8,287 bases of DNA from an uncultured Eubacteriales bacterium (GTDB lineage Bacteria > Bacillota_A > Clostridia > Lachnospirales > Lachnospiraceae). The position numbers were made by a program, and so were the translations under genes. The notes under the pieces were generated by a model. It saw only the letters and a list, made by a program, of their open reading frames with translations. It ran no database searches and was not told the origin of the DNA. The stretch spans positions 1-8,287 of the forward strand of contig CADCPV010000139.1 of assembly GCA_902803345.1 (NCBI GenBank), read 5' to 3'. Positions 1-6,554 of this stretch are shown here, in pieces (position 1 is the first letter of the stretch; every line of letters starts with the position of its first letter).

Positions 1-1365
1 ATCCTGATCGGCGCGACGCTGTATGCCGGAAAAGGCGCGACCGTTTCTCCTGAAACCTTCACCGCAACGACAATCTTCCCGATCATCCTTGCCGGCGGCG
101 GCCTTTTAGGATGCCTCCTCGGCCTCCTGTTTGCGAACATCAAGAAGATGGGCGACAATCCCTCAAGAGAGCTCAATATCGCGACCTGGCTTTCGGCAGG
201 CCTCACGCTTGTCATCGGCTTCTTCGCCTCGATGTTCGTATTCAAAAATGTTCCGCTGTACGCAGAGTTCCGGATCGGCTGGATTTCTCCCTGGGTCTCG
301 GCACTTTTAGGCGTAGCTTCCGGTGTCGCAATCGGTTCGATTACCGAATACTACACCTCGACCGACTTCAAGCCCACGAAGATCCTGGCGGAAATGGCTA
401 CGGAAGGCGAGGCCTTCGTCGTTACAAAGGGTGATGCGATCGGCTCCCGCTCGGTACTCCTGCCGGTACTCCTCATTGCGGTTTCGCTGTTTGTGTCCGG
501 CAAGCTCTGCGGCACCTACGGCATCGCAATCTCAGCGCTCGGCATGCTGGCTTTCGTCGGCACAACTGTTTCGATCGACGCTTTCGGCCCGATCGCGGAC
601 AATGCGGGCGGTCTTGCGGAATCCTGCCATCTTCCGGCGGACATCCGTGTTATCACCGACAAGCTGGATGCAGTCGGCAACACGACTGCTGCGATCGGCA
701 AGGGGTTTGCAATCGGCTCTGCTGCCTTTGCAACCGTTTCCCTGATCGTTGCCTATGTCGGCAACTATACAGCGGCCGGTTCGGAACCGATCCTGAATAT
801 CGCTTCCTACGTCGTCGTAGCAGGCGGAATCTTAGGCGGTGCTCTGGTCGAATTCTTCTCGGCTGTCCTGACCGACAATACGATCGATTCCGCGAAGCTG
901 ATGGCGGATGAAGGCGACAAGCTCCTGTCAATCCCCGGTGTTTTGGAGGGCACGGTCCGTCCGGACTACAACAAGATGATTGACACCGCGGCGAAGGAAG
1001 CCCTCCGGAAAATGCTCTTCCCGTCAATTCTTGCTCTCGTGATTCCGCTTGTGGGCGGTTTCCTCTTCGGCGTAGAATTTGTCGGCGGACTTCTTGTCGG
1101 CGCGACGATCGTCGCAATCCCGCGAGCGATCTTCATGGGCAACTCCGGCGGAGCATTCGACAATGCCAAGAAGTACATTGAATCCGGCGCGATCAAGGGC
1201 CATGGCAAGGGAACAGCTGCGCATAAGGCAGCGGTTACCGGCGATACGATCGGCGATACCCGTAAGGACGTCGTCGGCGTTGCACTGGATATCTTTATCA
1301 AATCCATGTCTACGGTTGCGAATACACTCGGCGGCCTGATGGCAAGATTTACACTGTTCAGATAA
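1..1365 (+). CDS. hppA: Membrane-bound ion-pumping pyrophosphatase, C-terminal part (5' end outside window)
   Basis: The protein couples hydrolysis of pyrophosphate to Na+ or H+ export across the cytoplasmic membrane. The frame is open from base 1, so the N-terminus lies upstream; about 454 of the family's usual 650-750 residues are present. They form many hydrophobic segments separated by catalytic loops. Family motifs visible, numbered from the first window codon: DAFGPIADNAGG near 193-204, GNTTAAIGKG at 226-235, GNSGGAFDNAKKYIE near 380-394 and GDTIGDTRKD near 414-423. The Ala and Gly in GNTTAAIGKG, where potassium-independent enzymes carry Lys and Thr, point to the K+-dependent class. The intramembrane Glu that helps set Na+ versus H+ specificity should lie just upstream, so the pumped ion cannot be called. 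The last catalytic loop reads DTRKDVVGVALD where many members have DPFKDTxGPxLN. An internal ATG at 148 is only a Met codon. The stop is TAA. Confidence 0.96.
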   Translation: MLIGATLYAGKGATVSPETFTATTIFPIILAGGGLLGCLLGLLFANIKKMGDNPSRELNIATWLSAGLTLVIGFFASMFVFKNVPLYAEFRIGWISPWVSALLGVASGVAIGSITEYYTSTDFKPTKILAEMATEGEAFVVTKGDAIGSRSVLLPVLLIAVSLFVSGKLCGTYGIAISALGMLAFVGTTVSIDAFGPIADNAGGLAESCHLPADIRVITDKLDAVGNTTAAIGKGFAIGSAAFATVSLIVAYVGNYTAAGSEPILNIASYVVVAGGILGGALVEFFSAVLTDNTIDSAKLMADEGDKLLSIPGVLEGTVRPDYNKMIDTAAKEALRKMLFPSILALVIPLVGGFLFGVEFVGGLLVGATIVAIPRAIFMGNSGGAFDNAKKYIESGAIKGHGKGTAAHKAAVTGDTIGDTRKDVVGVALDIFIKSMSTVANTLGGLMARFTLFR

Positions 1366-1380
1366 CAGAGATCACACACG

Positions 1381-1417
1381 AAAGGCCCGGTTCGTATATT
1401 TGAATGCAGGGCCTTTT
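1381..1417 (+). terminator. Probable intrinsic terminator after hppA
   Basis: An 8-bp perfect stem, AAAGGCCC (1381-1388) with GGGCCTTT (1409-1416), encloses a 20-nt loop and starts 15 nt after the pyrophosphatase stop codon. The loop can add a small TTC/GAA helix. The T-run is only four bases (1414-1417), so termination may be partial. The next gene starts 29 nt downstream and no convincing promoter was seen between them, so read-through into 1447-4645 is possible. Confidence 0.55.
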
Positions 1418-1446
1418 ACGCATGAATCAGGAGAGGAGAAGAAGCA

Positions 1447-2013
1447 ATGGCAAAGAGAGCAGAAGACAGGAAAACCTACAGCGGCGTTCCGATGGACTAT
1501 TTCGTGCAGAAATGCCGTGCAATTGACGGCGCCGGACTGAATGTCAATCTGAAGTCCGAGAACCCGGGCGACAATGGCTCGATGTGGTTCCGCGTCCATC
1601 ACGGCATGACGATGACCAGTTACGGCGAGAAGATCACGATTACGCTGACGCCCGCCGCAAACGGAACAGATGTGCACATCCTTTCGGAGTGCGCGATGCC
1701 GACCCAGCTTGTGGACTACGGCAAGAACAAGCAGAACTGCGCCGCGATCTTCGGATATTTTGACAAGGGAATCCAGCAGATTGCAGCGGCGCCGATGACG
1801 AATGACCGCTCCATGACCTATGCACAGCCGCAGGCCGGCATGATGGGGCAGCAGCCGCAGCCCGTACCGGTTCCGGTGGTGCAGCCGCAGGTTCAGCAGG
1901 CAGCTCCCCAGGCGGCTGCACAGCCCTTTGTGTTCTGTGTGGAATGCGGCGCGAAGAACGACAGAAGCGCGAATTTCTGCATGAAGTGCGGAGCGAAGCT
2001 GATCAAGGCCTGA
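1447..2013 (+). CDS. Small cytosolic protein with C-terminal zinc ribbon
   Basis: This 188-residue protein has three parts. Residues 1-112 form a compact, probably beta-rich domain with the run GEKITITLTP (60-69), an NGTDVHILSE strand and LVDYGKNKQN (88-97). I have the impression that this GE-x-ITI ... YGKN-x-x-N pattern occurs in uncharacterised Bacillota proteins, but I cannot name a family. Residues 113-160 are a linker rich in Gln, Pro, Val and Ala. Residues 161-188 are a zinc ribbon with C164-x2-C167-x10-C178-x2-C181, each pair followed by GAK. There is no signal peptide or membrane segment, so it should be cytoplasmic. The start is well supported by overlapping ribosome binding sites at 1429-1438, the inner AGGAG being 8 nt from the ATG. 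It precedes the NYN-like gene by 67 bp on the same strand. Its function is unknown; zinc ribbons of this kind usually mediate protein or nucleic-acid contacts. Confidence 0.9.
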   Translation: MAKRAEDRKTYSGVPMDYFVQKCRAIDGAGLNVNLKSENPGDNGSMWFRVHHGMTMTSYGEKITITLTPAANGTDVHILSECAMPTQLVDYGKNKQNCAAIFGYFDKGIQQIAAAPMTNDRSMTYAQPQAGMMGQQPQPVPVPVVQPQVQQAAPQAAAQPFVFCVECGAKNDRSANFCMKCGAKLIKA

Positions 2014-2080
2014 TGATCCCGTGTCATGCCGGGACATCCCATCAGGAAAAACTAATTAAGAAAAGAGAACAACAGACTGA

Positions 2081-3193
2081 ATGAATTATTACTTAGTAGA
2101 CTACGAAAACGTCAAATCCCACGGTCTTGACGGCATCGTAAAGATGACGCCTGATGACGTGGTCAGCATTTTCTACAGCGAGAATGCGGACAGCATGAGC
2201 TTCTCGCTGCATCAGAAACTCAATGAAACCCGTGCCCATGTGATTTATGAAAAGGTCGAAGTGGGTACCAAGAACGCGCTGGATTTCCAGCTTGTCACAG
2301 AGCTTGGCTACCTGATCCGCGACATGCAGGATCAGGATGTCAGCTTCTTTATCGTCAGTAAGGACAAGGGCTACGGCAATACGGTCACTTACTGGAAAAA
2401 GCGCGGCGTGCGGATTGCACAGGTCGTGGACGTGAGCGGCCTTGATGAGGAAAAGATCGAAAATGATCTCAGGATGCGCGTGGATCCTTTGGTGGAGCCT
2501 TTGGTGCATGATCCGGCGGTTGTCAGTAAAATCGTCAAAATGATCCTTCAGTACAAGACAAAACAGGGCATCAACAATGCGCTGATGAAGGAATTCCCCT
2601 CGAACAACAACAAGCGTGCAAGTGAGATCTACACGGCAATCAAGCCGCTTCTTTCGGACAAGAAGGGCACCGTCGCTCCGCTTCCGCAGCCGGAAAAACC
2701 GCAGGAACGGGCGGAAATGCCGCAGTCACGGTTTGAGAAGCAGTCGGAGATTTTCGAAAGCATCCTGATGAAAGCTGACAGCATGCCCGCAGGACCGCTG
2801 AAAATGCCGGAGAAGAAAGAAGAACCGAAGAAGGCTGAAACTCCGAAGAAGGATAATCTGCCGAAGAAACCGGATGCGCCTTCGGAACCGAAAGATACCC
2901 AAAAAGCGGCGGAACCCCCGAAGGAAGAGCAGCCTGCGGAAGTTTCGGCGGAAGCTTCAGAGAAAGCCAAACCGGCAAAGAAGAAAAGCTCTTCCCGCAA
3001 AAAAACCGCGGAGACAGCCGTTCAGCCTGAAAAGCCGCAGGAGACGGAAACCGTCGAAAAAGCGCAGGAAACCGAGCCTGCCGAGAAGCCGCAGGAAAAC
3101 CCGAAGCGTACCAGACGGAAGAAAACCAAGACTGCAGAGAAAGCTGCAGCGGAAGAGAGTCCTGTTTCCGAAGCCCCGAAGGAGGAAGCCTGA
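2081..3193 (+). CDS. NYN/PIN-like nuclease-type protein with long charged disordered tail
   Basis: This 370-residue protein opens with YYLVDYENV, the first strand of NYN/PIN-like folds. Candidate metal-binding residues are D7, E9/N10, D68 (in NALDFQLV) and D95 (in SKDKGYG), followed by YWKKRGVRI, as expected of a single-domain PIN-like RNase. Activity is inferred from the fold, not shown. Residues 130-195 look like a helical accessory domain. Residues 197-370 are low complexity, rich in Lys, Glu, Pro and Ala, and probably disordered. They carry basic clusters at 300-308 and 342-350 and three 9-residue repeats beginning EKPQE or EKAQE (317-343). The ATG at 2081 is chosen because the conserved strand starts right there; its ribosome binding site is weak (AAGAGAA-like near 2065). 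The stop codon touches the next gene's ATG, so the two are probably translationally coupled. The substrate is unknown, and the basic tail could bind RNA or DNA. Confidence 0.88.
   Translation: MNYYLVDYENVKSHGLDGIVKMTPDDVVSIFYSENADSMSFSLHQKLNETRAHVIYEKVEVGTKNALDFQLVTELGYLIRDMQDQDVSFFIVSKDKGYGNTVTYWKKRGVRIAQVVDVSGLDEEKIENDLRMRVDPLVEPLVHDPAVVSKIVKMILQYKTKQGINNALMKEFPSNNNKRASEIYTAIKPLLSDKKGTVAPLPQPEKPQERAEMPQSRFEKQSEIFESILMKADSMPAGPLKMPEKKEEPKKAETPKKDNLPKKPDAPSEPKDTQKAAEPPKEEQPAEVSAEASEKAKPAKKKSSSRKKTAETAVQPEKPQETETVEKAQETEPAEKPQENPKRTRRKKTKTAEKAAAEESPVSEAPKEEA
3029..3109 (+). repeat. Three tandem 27-bp units inside the tail of the NYN-like gene
   Basis: Three in-frame 27-bp units starting at 3029, 3056 and 3083 encode EKPQETETV, EKAQETEPA and EKPQENPKR. 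The match is clear in DNA as well as protein, with GAAAAGCCGCAGGA-type starts, which suggests duplication by slippage. A related PEKPQE stretch occurs earlier, near 2693-2710. The repeat keeps the frame, so copy-number change would alter only tail length. Confidence 0.75.
3179..3185 (+). promoter_or_regulatory. Strong ribosome binding site inside the upstream gene, coupling it to the dipeptidase
   Basis: AAGGAGG at 3179-3185 is a near-perfect Shine-Dalgarno sequence. It lies within the last codons of the NYN-like gene, 8 nt before the dipeptidase ATG at 3194. The upstream TGA (3191-3193) directly abuts this ATG. The arrangement fixes the dipeptidase start and predicts translational coupling or re-initiation. 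Confidence 0.85.
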
Positions 3194-4645
3194 ATGTCCT
3201 GTACCACGATTCTGGTCGGAAAATACGCAAGCTATGACGGAAGCACGATGATGGCCCGGAACGAGGATTCCGGTCATGGTCAGTTCACGACGAAGAAATT
3301 CATCGTCGTGAATCCGGAGGATCAGCCCCGGCATTACCAGTCGGTCATTTCAAAAGTCGAAATCGAGCTTCCGGACAATCCCATGCGCTACACGGCGGTT
3401 CCGAATGCGCTTCCCGATGAAGGCATCTGGGGAGAATGCGGCGTGAACGCGGCAAATGTCGCGATGACCGAAACCGAAACAATTACCAGTAATCCCCGCG
3501 TTCTTGCAGCGGATCCTTTGGTGAGAACCGGCATCGGCGAGGAGGATTTCCTGACGATCGTGCTTCCGTATATCCAGTCTGCCCGCGAAGGCGTGAAGCG
3601 GCTTGGGGCACTTCTTCAGGAATACGGCACCTATGAAATGAACGGGGTCGGTTTCCAGGACCGGGACGAAATCTGGTGGATGGAAACGATCGGCGGCCAT
3701 CACTGGATCGCCCGCCGCGTGCCGGATGAGTGCTATGCAGTGATTCCGAACCAGCTCGGCATTGATACGCTGAACCTGCGGGATGCTTTTTCTTTGGAAG
3801 AAGAGTTTATGTGCTCTTCAGATCTTCAGCAGTTCATCCGCGAAAACCATCTGGACCTTAGGATGAACGAAGACGGAGAGGAAGCAGATCTCTCCTATGA
3901 GACCGATTTTGATGTTCGGGCGGCTTTCGGTTCGCATGCAGATTCCGATCACAGCTATAACACACCGCGGGCATGGATCATGGAACGTTCCCTGAATCCG
4001 AAAAGCTATGTCTGGGACGGACCGGATGCGGATTTTTCGCCGGAGTCGGATGACCTGCCGTGGTGCCTGGTACCGGAACGGAAAGTAACCGTTGAGGATG
4101 TGAAATACGTGCTGTCCTCTCATTTCCAGGGCACACCCTATGATCCCTACGGCAAGTACGGCGATCCAACGCTTCGCGGCAAATACCGCCCGATCGGCGT
4201 GAACCGCACGAATTTTGCAGGACTTACGCAGCTTCGCCGGGATGTGCCGGAAGAATATGCGGCACTCCAGTGGATTGCGATGGGCTCCAATGTGCACAAC
4301 AGCTTTGTGCCTTTCTTCGCGAACGTCACGAAGACACCGGCATATTTTGCGAACACCGAAAAAGCGGTGACGACGGACAGCTTTTATTGGGGAAACCGCC
4401 TGATTGCGGCCCTTTCGGACCCGCATTTTTCGAAGTGCCAGAGCCATATCGAACGCTACCAGAACGTGGTAATGAGCAAAACCCAGGCGATGATCAAAGC
4501 CTGTGACCGCAGCAAAGAAGACCGCGAAAAAACCAATCAGGAGATTGCGGACTTTGTAAAAGAAGAGACCGGAAAGCTCTTAAGCGCCGTTCTTTACGAA
4601 GCCAGCATGGAGATGAAAAACGGGTATTCCCGCTCAGATGCATAA
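3194..4645 (+). CDS. C69-family (U34-type) dipeptidase
   Basis: This 483-residue enzyme, close to the usual family length of about 470, is predicted to hydrolyse dipeptides in the cytoplasm; there is no signal peptide. The family is an N-terminal-nucleophile hydrolase group. The N-terminus shows the hallmark CTTILVGK with candidate nucleophile Cys3, then DGSTMMARNED at 15-25. By analogy with bile salt hydrolase-type Ntn enzymes, Arg22 and Asp25 would be active-site residues (inference). Further family features are GIWGECGVNAANVAMTET, the DPLV and IGEEDF segments, and WWMETIGGHHWIARRVPD. Only Met1 and Ser2 precede the Cys, so very little must be removed to expose it. The start is fixed by AAGGAGG at 3179-3185. 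The gene abuts the NYN-like gene; a palindrome begins right after its TAA. Similar enzymes are named PepD or PepDA in lactic acid bacteria; exact substrate preference cannot be read from sequence. Confidence 0.95.
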   Translation: MSCTTILVGKYASYDGSTMMARNEDSGHGQFTTKKFIVVNPEDQPRHYQSVISKVEIELPDNPMRYTAVPNALPDEGIWGECGVNAANVAMTETETITSNPRVLAADPLVRTGIGEEDFLTIVLPYIQSAREGVKRLGALLQEYGTYEMNGVGFQDRDEIWWMETIGGHHWIARRVPDECYAVIPNQLGIDTLNLRDAFSLEEEFMCSSDLQQFIRENHLDLRMNEDGEEADLSYETDFDVRAAFGSHADSDHSYNTPRAWIMERSLNPKSYVWDGPDADFSPESDDLPWCLVPERKVTVEDVKYVLSSHFQGTPYDPYGKYGDPTLRGKYRPIGVNRTNFAGLTQLRRDVPEEYAALQWIAMGSNVHNSFVPFFANVTKTPAYFANTEKAVTTDSFYWGNRLIAALSDPHFSKCQSHIERYQNVVMSKTQAMIKACDRSKEDREKTNQEIADFVKEETGKLLSAVLYEASMEMKNGYSRSDA

Positions 4646-4709
4646 GACAGGGGGACAGGTTCCTCGCTGCACACCGAAAGGCGTGTGACGAGAAATCTGT
4701 CCCCTTCTT
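4646..4709 (+). repeat. Bulge-free palindrome with GAAA tetraloop, REP-like (possible terminator)
   Basis: GGGGACAG (4651-4658) pairs with CTGTCCCC (4697-4704), and every position inward pairs in register to a GAAA loop at 4676-4679. There are three mismatches (4662/4693, 4667/4688, 4673/4682) and three G-T positions, with no bulges. Weaker pairing extends outward to about 4646/4709. The G-T pairs become allowed G-U wobbles only in the + strand transcript, and the GAAA loop is a stable GNRA loop only on that strand. The sequence after the stem is CTTCTTA, a poor T-run. It sits between the dipeptidase stop and the esterase ribosome binding site. It may stop or process the upstream transcript, or be a dispersed REP-type repeat. 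Confidence 0.8.
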
Positions 4710-4725
4710 ACACGTAAAAAACCAC

Positions 4726-4731
4726 AAGGAG
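4726..4731 (+). promoter_or_regulatory. Ribosome binding site of the carboxylesterase
   Basis: AAGGAG at 4726-4731 is followed by a 7-nt spacer before ATG 4739, which fixes the esterase start. It lies 17 nt downstream of the palindrome ending at 4709. No clear promoter was recognised in the 93-bp gap. Confidence 0.8.
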
Positions 4732-4738
4732 AGAGACG

Positions 4739-6367
4739 ATGACAAAGACACTTGGTATTGTAACGACAAAATTCGGCAGAGTCTCGGGTGTTCCGGCAGA
4801 TGGGCCGGAATACGAAGGCATTACGGTTTTTAAAGGCATTCCCTTTGCAGCGCCGCCGGTCGGAGCGCTGCGATGGAAACCGCCTGTGGATCCCGAACCC
4901 TGGGAAGGCGTCCGAGCCTGCGATACTTTCGCGCCGATGGCCTGCCAGAACATGGGCTCCGGTCTTTCCTTTGAGCCCTGGGGAACGGATTTCTACTATA
5001 TGGGGACGCCGGATACTTCGGAAGACTGCCTCTATCTGAATGTTTTCACCGGCGCCAGAGAGCCCGGCGAGAAGCGGCCGGTTTATATGTGGTTCCACGG
5101 CGGCGGCTTATCGACCGGCTATTCCTGGGAGATTGAATTTGACGGCTCCGAGCTTGCAAAGCGCGGCATTGTCGTCGTGCAGGTTGCACAGCGGCTGAAT
5201 GTATTCGGCTATCTCTGCTGCCGTCAGCTCTCAGAGGAGCAGGGCGGAAAGTCCGGAAACTACGGCCTGATGGACGAAGTGAAGGCGCTCGACTGGGTTT
5301 ACGAGAATATTGAAGTTTTCGGCGGAGACCCGGAAAACATCACGATCGGCGGGCAGTCCGGCGGGACCTCGAAAACCGGCGCCCTCGCTTCATCGCCGTA
5401 CCAGAAAGGCCGTGTGAAGCGCGTCATCAACCAGAGCTCCCTGAACTGGGACCGGAAATATCCGACGATTGCGGAGGCGGAGGAGTCGGCAGCGAAATAC
5501 TTTGCGGCGATCGGGCTGGATCCTGACATGAGTATCGAAGAGCTTCGGAACGTTCCGGCTTCGGCCCTTTTGAAACCGCTCCCGCCGGCAGCATTTGACG
5601 ATCCTTCGGCGGTGCGTATCCCGGGCGGCATGGTCTGCGACGGTGACTATGTCCCGTACACGGAGGAGGCGCGCGCGATTCAGGAATATGCTGCTTACTG
5701 CGACTATATTTCAGGCGTGAACAACGGCGAGGGCTTCATGAAAAAGGGCTTCTTCCTTGGCGGCAGCGACCCGATGACAGCTTCGGAATTCTACACGCTT
5801 GCGAAGGATCTCCTGGGAGAGGAACTGTACGAAAAGTATGAATTCATGAAGCTTGCTCCTGTGACGAATGAGAACGCGAACAGGTTTTCCCGCTATCTTG
5901 CGGCGCGCGGCCTTGCGGGCGGCGGCGGATCGTACAAGTCGCGGTATTTCGGCGAGTACCGGAAAAAGGTGGGCGATTCCGGGAACACCTACGCCTACAT
6001 TTTCTCACGGATTCCCCCGACAAGACCCGAGGATGAACTCCCGGGCACCCGCCGCGGACACGACTACCTTTTGGCGTGGCATTCGGCCGAACTCTGGTAT
6101 ACCTTCAAATCGCTGCGTCCGGGCGTTCCGCCGGCACGTCCCTGGGAGGCCTGGGATTTCGAATTGGCGGAAAAGATGTGTGATTACTGGGCGAATTTCA
6201 TGAAGACCGGTGATCCGAACGGCGAAGGACTGCCGTACTGGCCAAAGGCATCTGACAATCTCGGCTGGATCGATTTCGATGACGAAATCATCCCGCACCC
6301 CGAACAGGATTTACTGGATCCGCTGATCCGGGAATTCCTGCAGAAGAGCGGCGCACTGCCGGAGTAA
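4739..6367 (+). CDS. Type-B carboxylesterase (para-nitrobenzyl esterase-like)
   Basis: This 542-residue alpha/beta-hydrolase is predicted to cleave carboxylic esters by a Ser-Glu-His triad. The natural substrate cannot be deduced. Family landmarks appear in order: FKGIPFAAPPVGALRW (31-46), the type-B signature EDCLYLNVF (95-103), the oxyanion-hole WFHGGG (118-123), NYGLMDEVKALDWV (174-187) and FGGDPENITIGGQSGG (194-209), with nucleophile Ser207. Glu331 in SGVNNGEG and His448 in AWHSAELWYTF are the likely remaining triad members. The nucleophile elbow is GQSGG rather than the common GESAG. The length is typical and no signal peptide is seen, so it is probably cytoplasmic. The start is supported by AAGGAG 7 nt upstream. 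It lies between two repeat-rich intergenic regions and ends convergently against the FAD oxidoreductase gene, so it may be its own transcription unit. Confidence 0.95.
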   Translation: MTKTLGIVTTKFGRVSGVPADGPEYEGITVFKGIPFAAPPVGALRWKPPVDPEPWEGVRACDTFAPMACQNMGSGLSFEPWGTDFYYMGTPDTSEDCLYLNVFTGAREPGEKRPVYMWFHGGGLSTGYSWEIEFDGSELAKRGIVVVQVAQRLNVFGYLCCRQLSEEQGGKSGNYGLMDEVKALDWVYENIEVFGGDPENITIGGQSGGTSKTGALASSPYQKGRVKRVINQSSLNWDRKYPTIAEAEESAAKYFAAIGLDPDMSIEELRNVPASALLKPLPPAAFDDPSAVRIPGGMVCDGDYVPYTEEARAIQEYAAYCDYISGVNNGEGFMKKGFFLGGSDPMTASEFYTLAKDLLGEELYEKYEFMKLAPVTNENANRFSRYLAARGLAGGGGSYKSRYFGEYRKKVGDSGNTYAYIFSRIPPTRPEDELPGTRRGHDYLLAWHSAELWYTFKSLRPGVPPARPWEAWDFELAEKMCDYWANFMKTGDPNGEGLPYWPKASDNLGWIDFDDEIIPHPEQDLLDPLIREFLQKSGALPE

Positions 6368-6406
6368 CCATTTACGTGAAATGCGGGGACAGATGATTTA
6401 TCGGAT

Positions 6407-6430
6407 CGCCTGACTCGCCTGACTCGCCTG
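6407..6430. repeat. 9-bp tandem repeat, 2.7 copies
   Basis: CGCCTGACT occurs at 6407-6415 and 6416-6424, then CGCCTG at 6425-6430, all exact. It lies in the convergent intergenic segment just before the long palindrome, does not encode anything, and probably arose by slippage. Confidence 0.85.
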
Positions 6431-6434
6431 CGGG

Positions 6435-6486
6435 ATAAGACTGCCCCTTCGGTGACGGTTCCAGGTCACCTCAGGGGCAGTCTTAT
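6435..6486. repeat. 52-nt near-perfect palindrome between convergent genes
   Basis: A 14-bp perfect outer stem pairs ATAAGACTGCCCCT (6435-6448) with AGGGGCAGTCTTAT (6473-6486). A symmetric TC/TC internal loop follows, then a 6-bp inner stem GGTGAC (6451-6456) with GTCACC (6465-6470) and an 8-nt loop. It can fold on either strand. No T-run follows directly on either strand; the nearest is TTTTTT at 6501-6506 on the + strand, 14 nt past the stem. It may serve as a bidirectional transcription barrier or 3'-end stabiliser for the two convergent genes. Confidence 0.9.
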
Positions 6487-6554
6487 TACCCTCGGCTCGG
6501 TTTTTTCTCCGGCTCAGGGGCAGTCTTATTACTCTCAGCTCGGTTTTTCTCCGG
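6471..6554. repeat. Tandem duplication of a 43-bp unit including one palindrome arm
   Basis: The block at 6471-6512 is repeated at 6514-6554 with only a few substitutions and one fewer T in its T-run (six at 6501-6506, five at 6543-6547). Each copy starts TCAGGGGCAGTCTTATTAC and ends CTCCGG. Each copy therefore carries a full 14-nt arm able to pair with 6435-6448, giving two mutually exclusive hairpins, and each has a T-run about 14 nt after its arm. Confidence 0.85.

Noticed and set aside
966..1379. Long open frame on the - strand antisense to hppA
   Set aside because: It overlaps the well-conserved pyrophosphatase, has no ribosome binding site or recognisable motif, and is explained by the codon bias of the real gene.
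1396..1401. TATATT as a -10 box for the zinc-ribbon gene
   Set aside because: No acceptable -35 lies at the right distance, and it sits in the loop of the terminator hairpin.
2017..2034. Small hairpin TCCCG/CGGGA after the zinc-ribbon gene
   Set aside because: It has only five pairs with an 8-nt loop and no T-run, too weak to call a terminator.
2640..3230. Open frames on the - strand antisense to the NYN-like gene's tail
   Set aside because: They are rich in Ser, Phe and Arg, which is what the complement of Lys/Glu-rich coding DNA yields. No start signal supports them.
3818..4447. A 209-codon open frame on the - strand antisense to the dipeptidase
   Set aside because: The + strand frame carries clear family motifs across the same region, and the antisense protein shows no recognisable domain.
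6471..6554. CRISPR-like repeats
   Set aside because: There are only two units, they are directly adjacent without unique spacers, and no cas gene is in the window.
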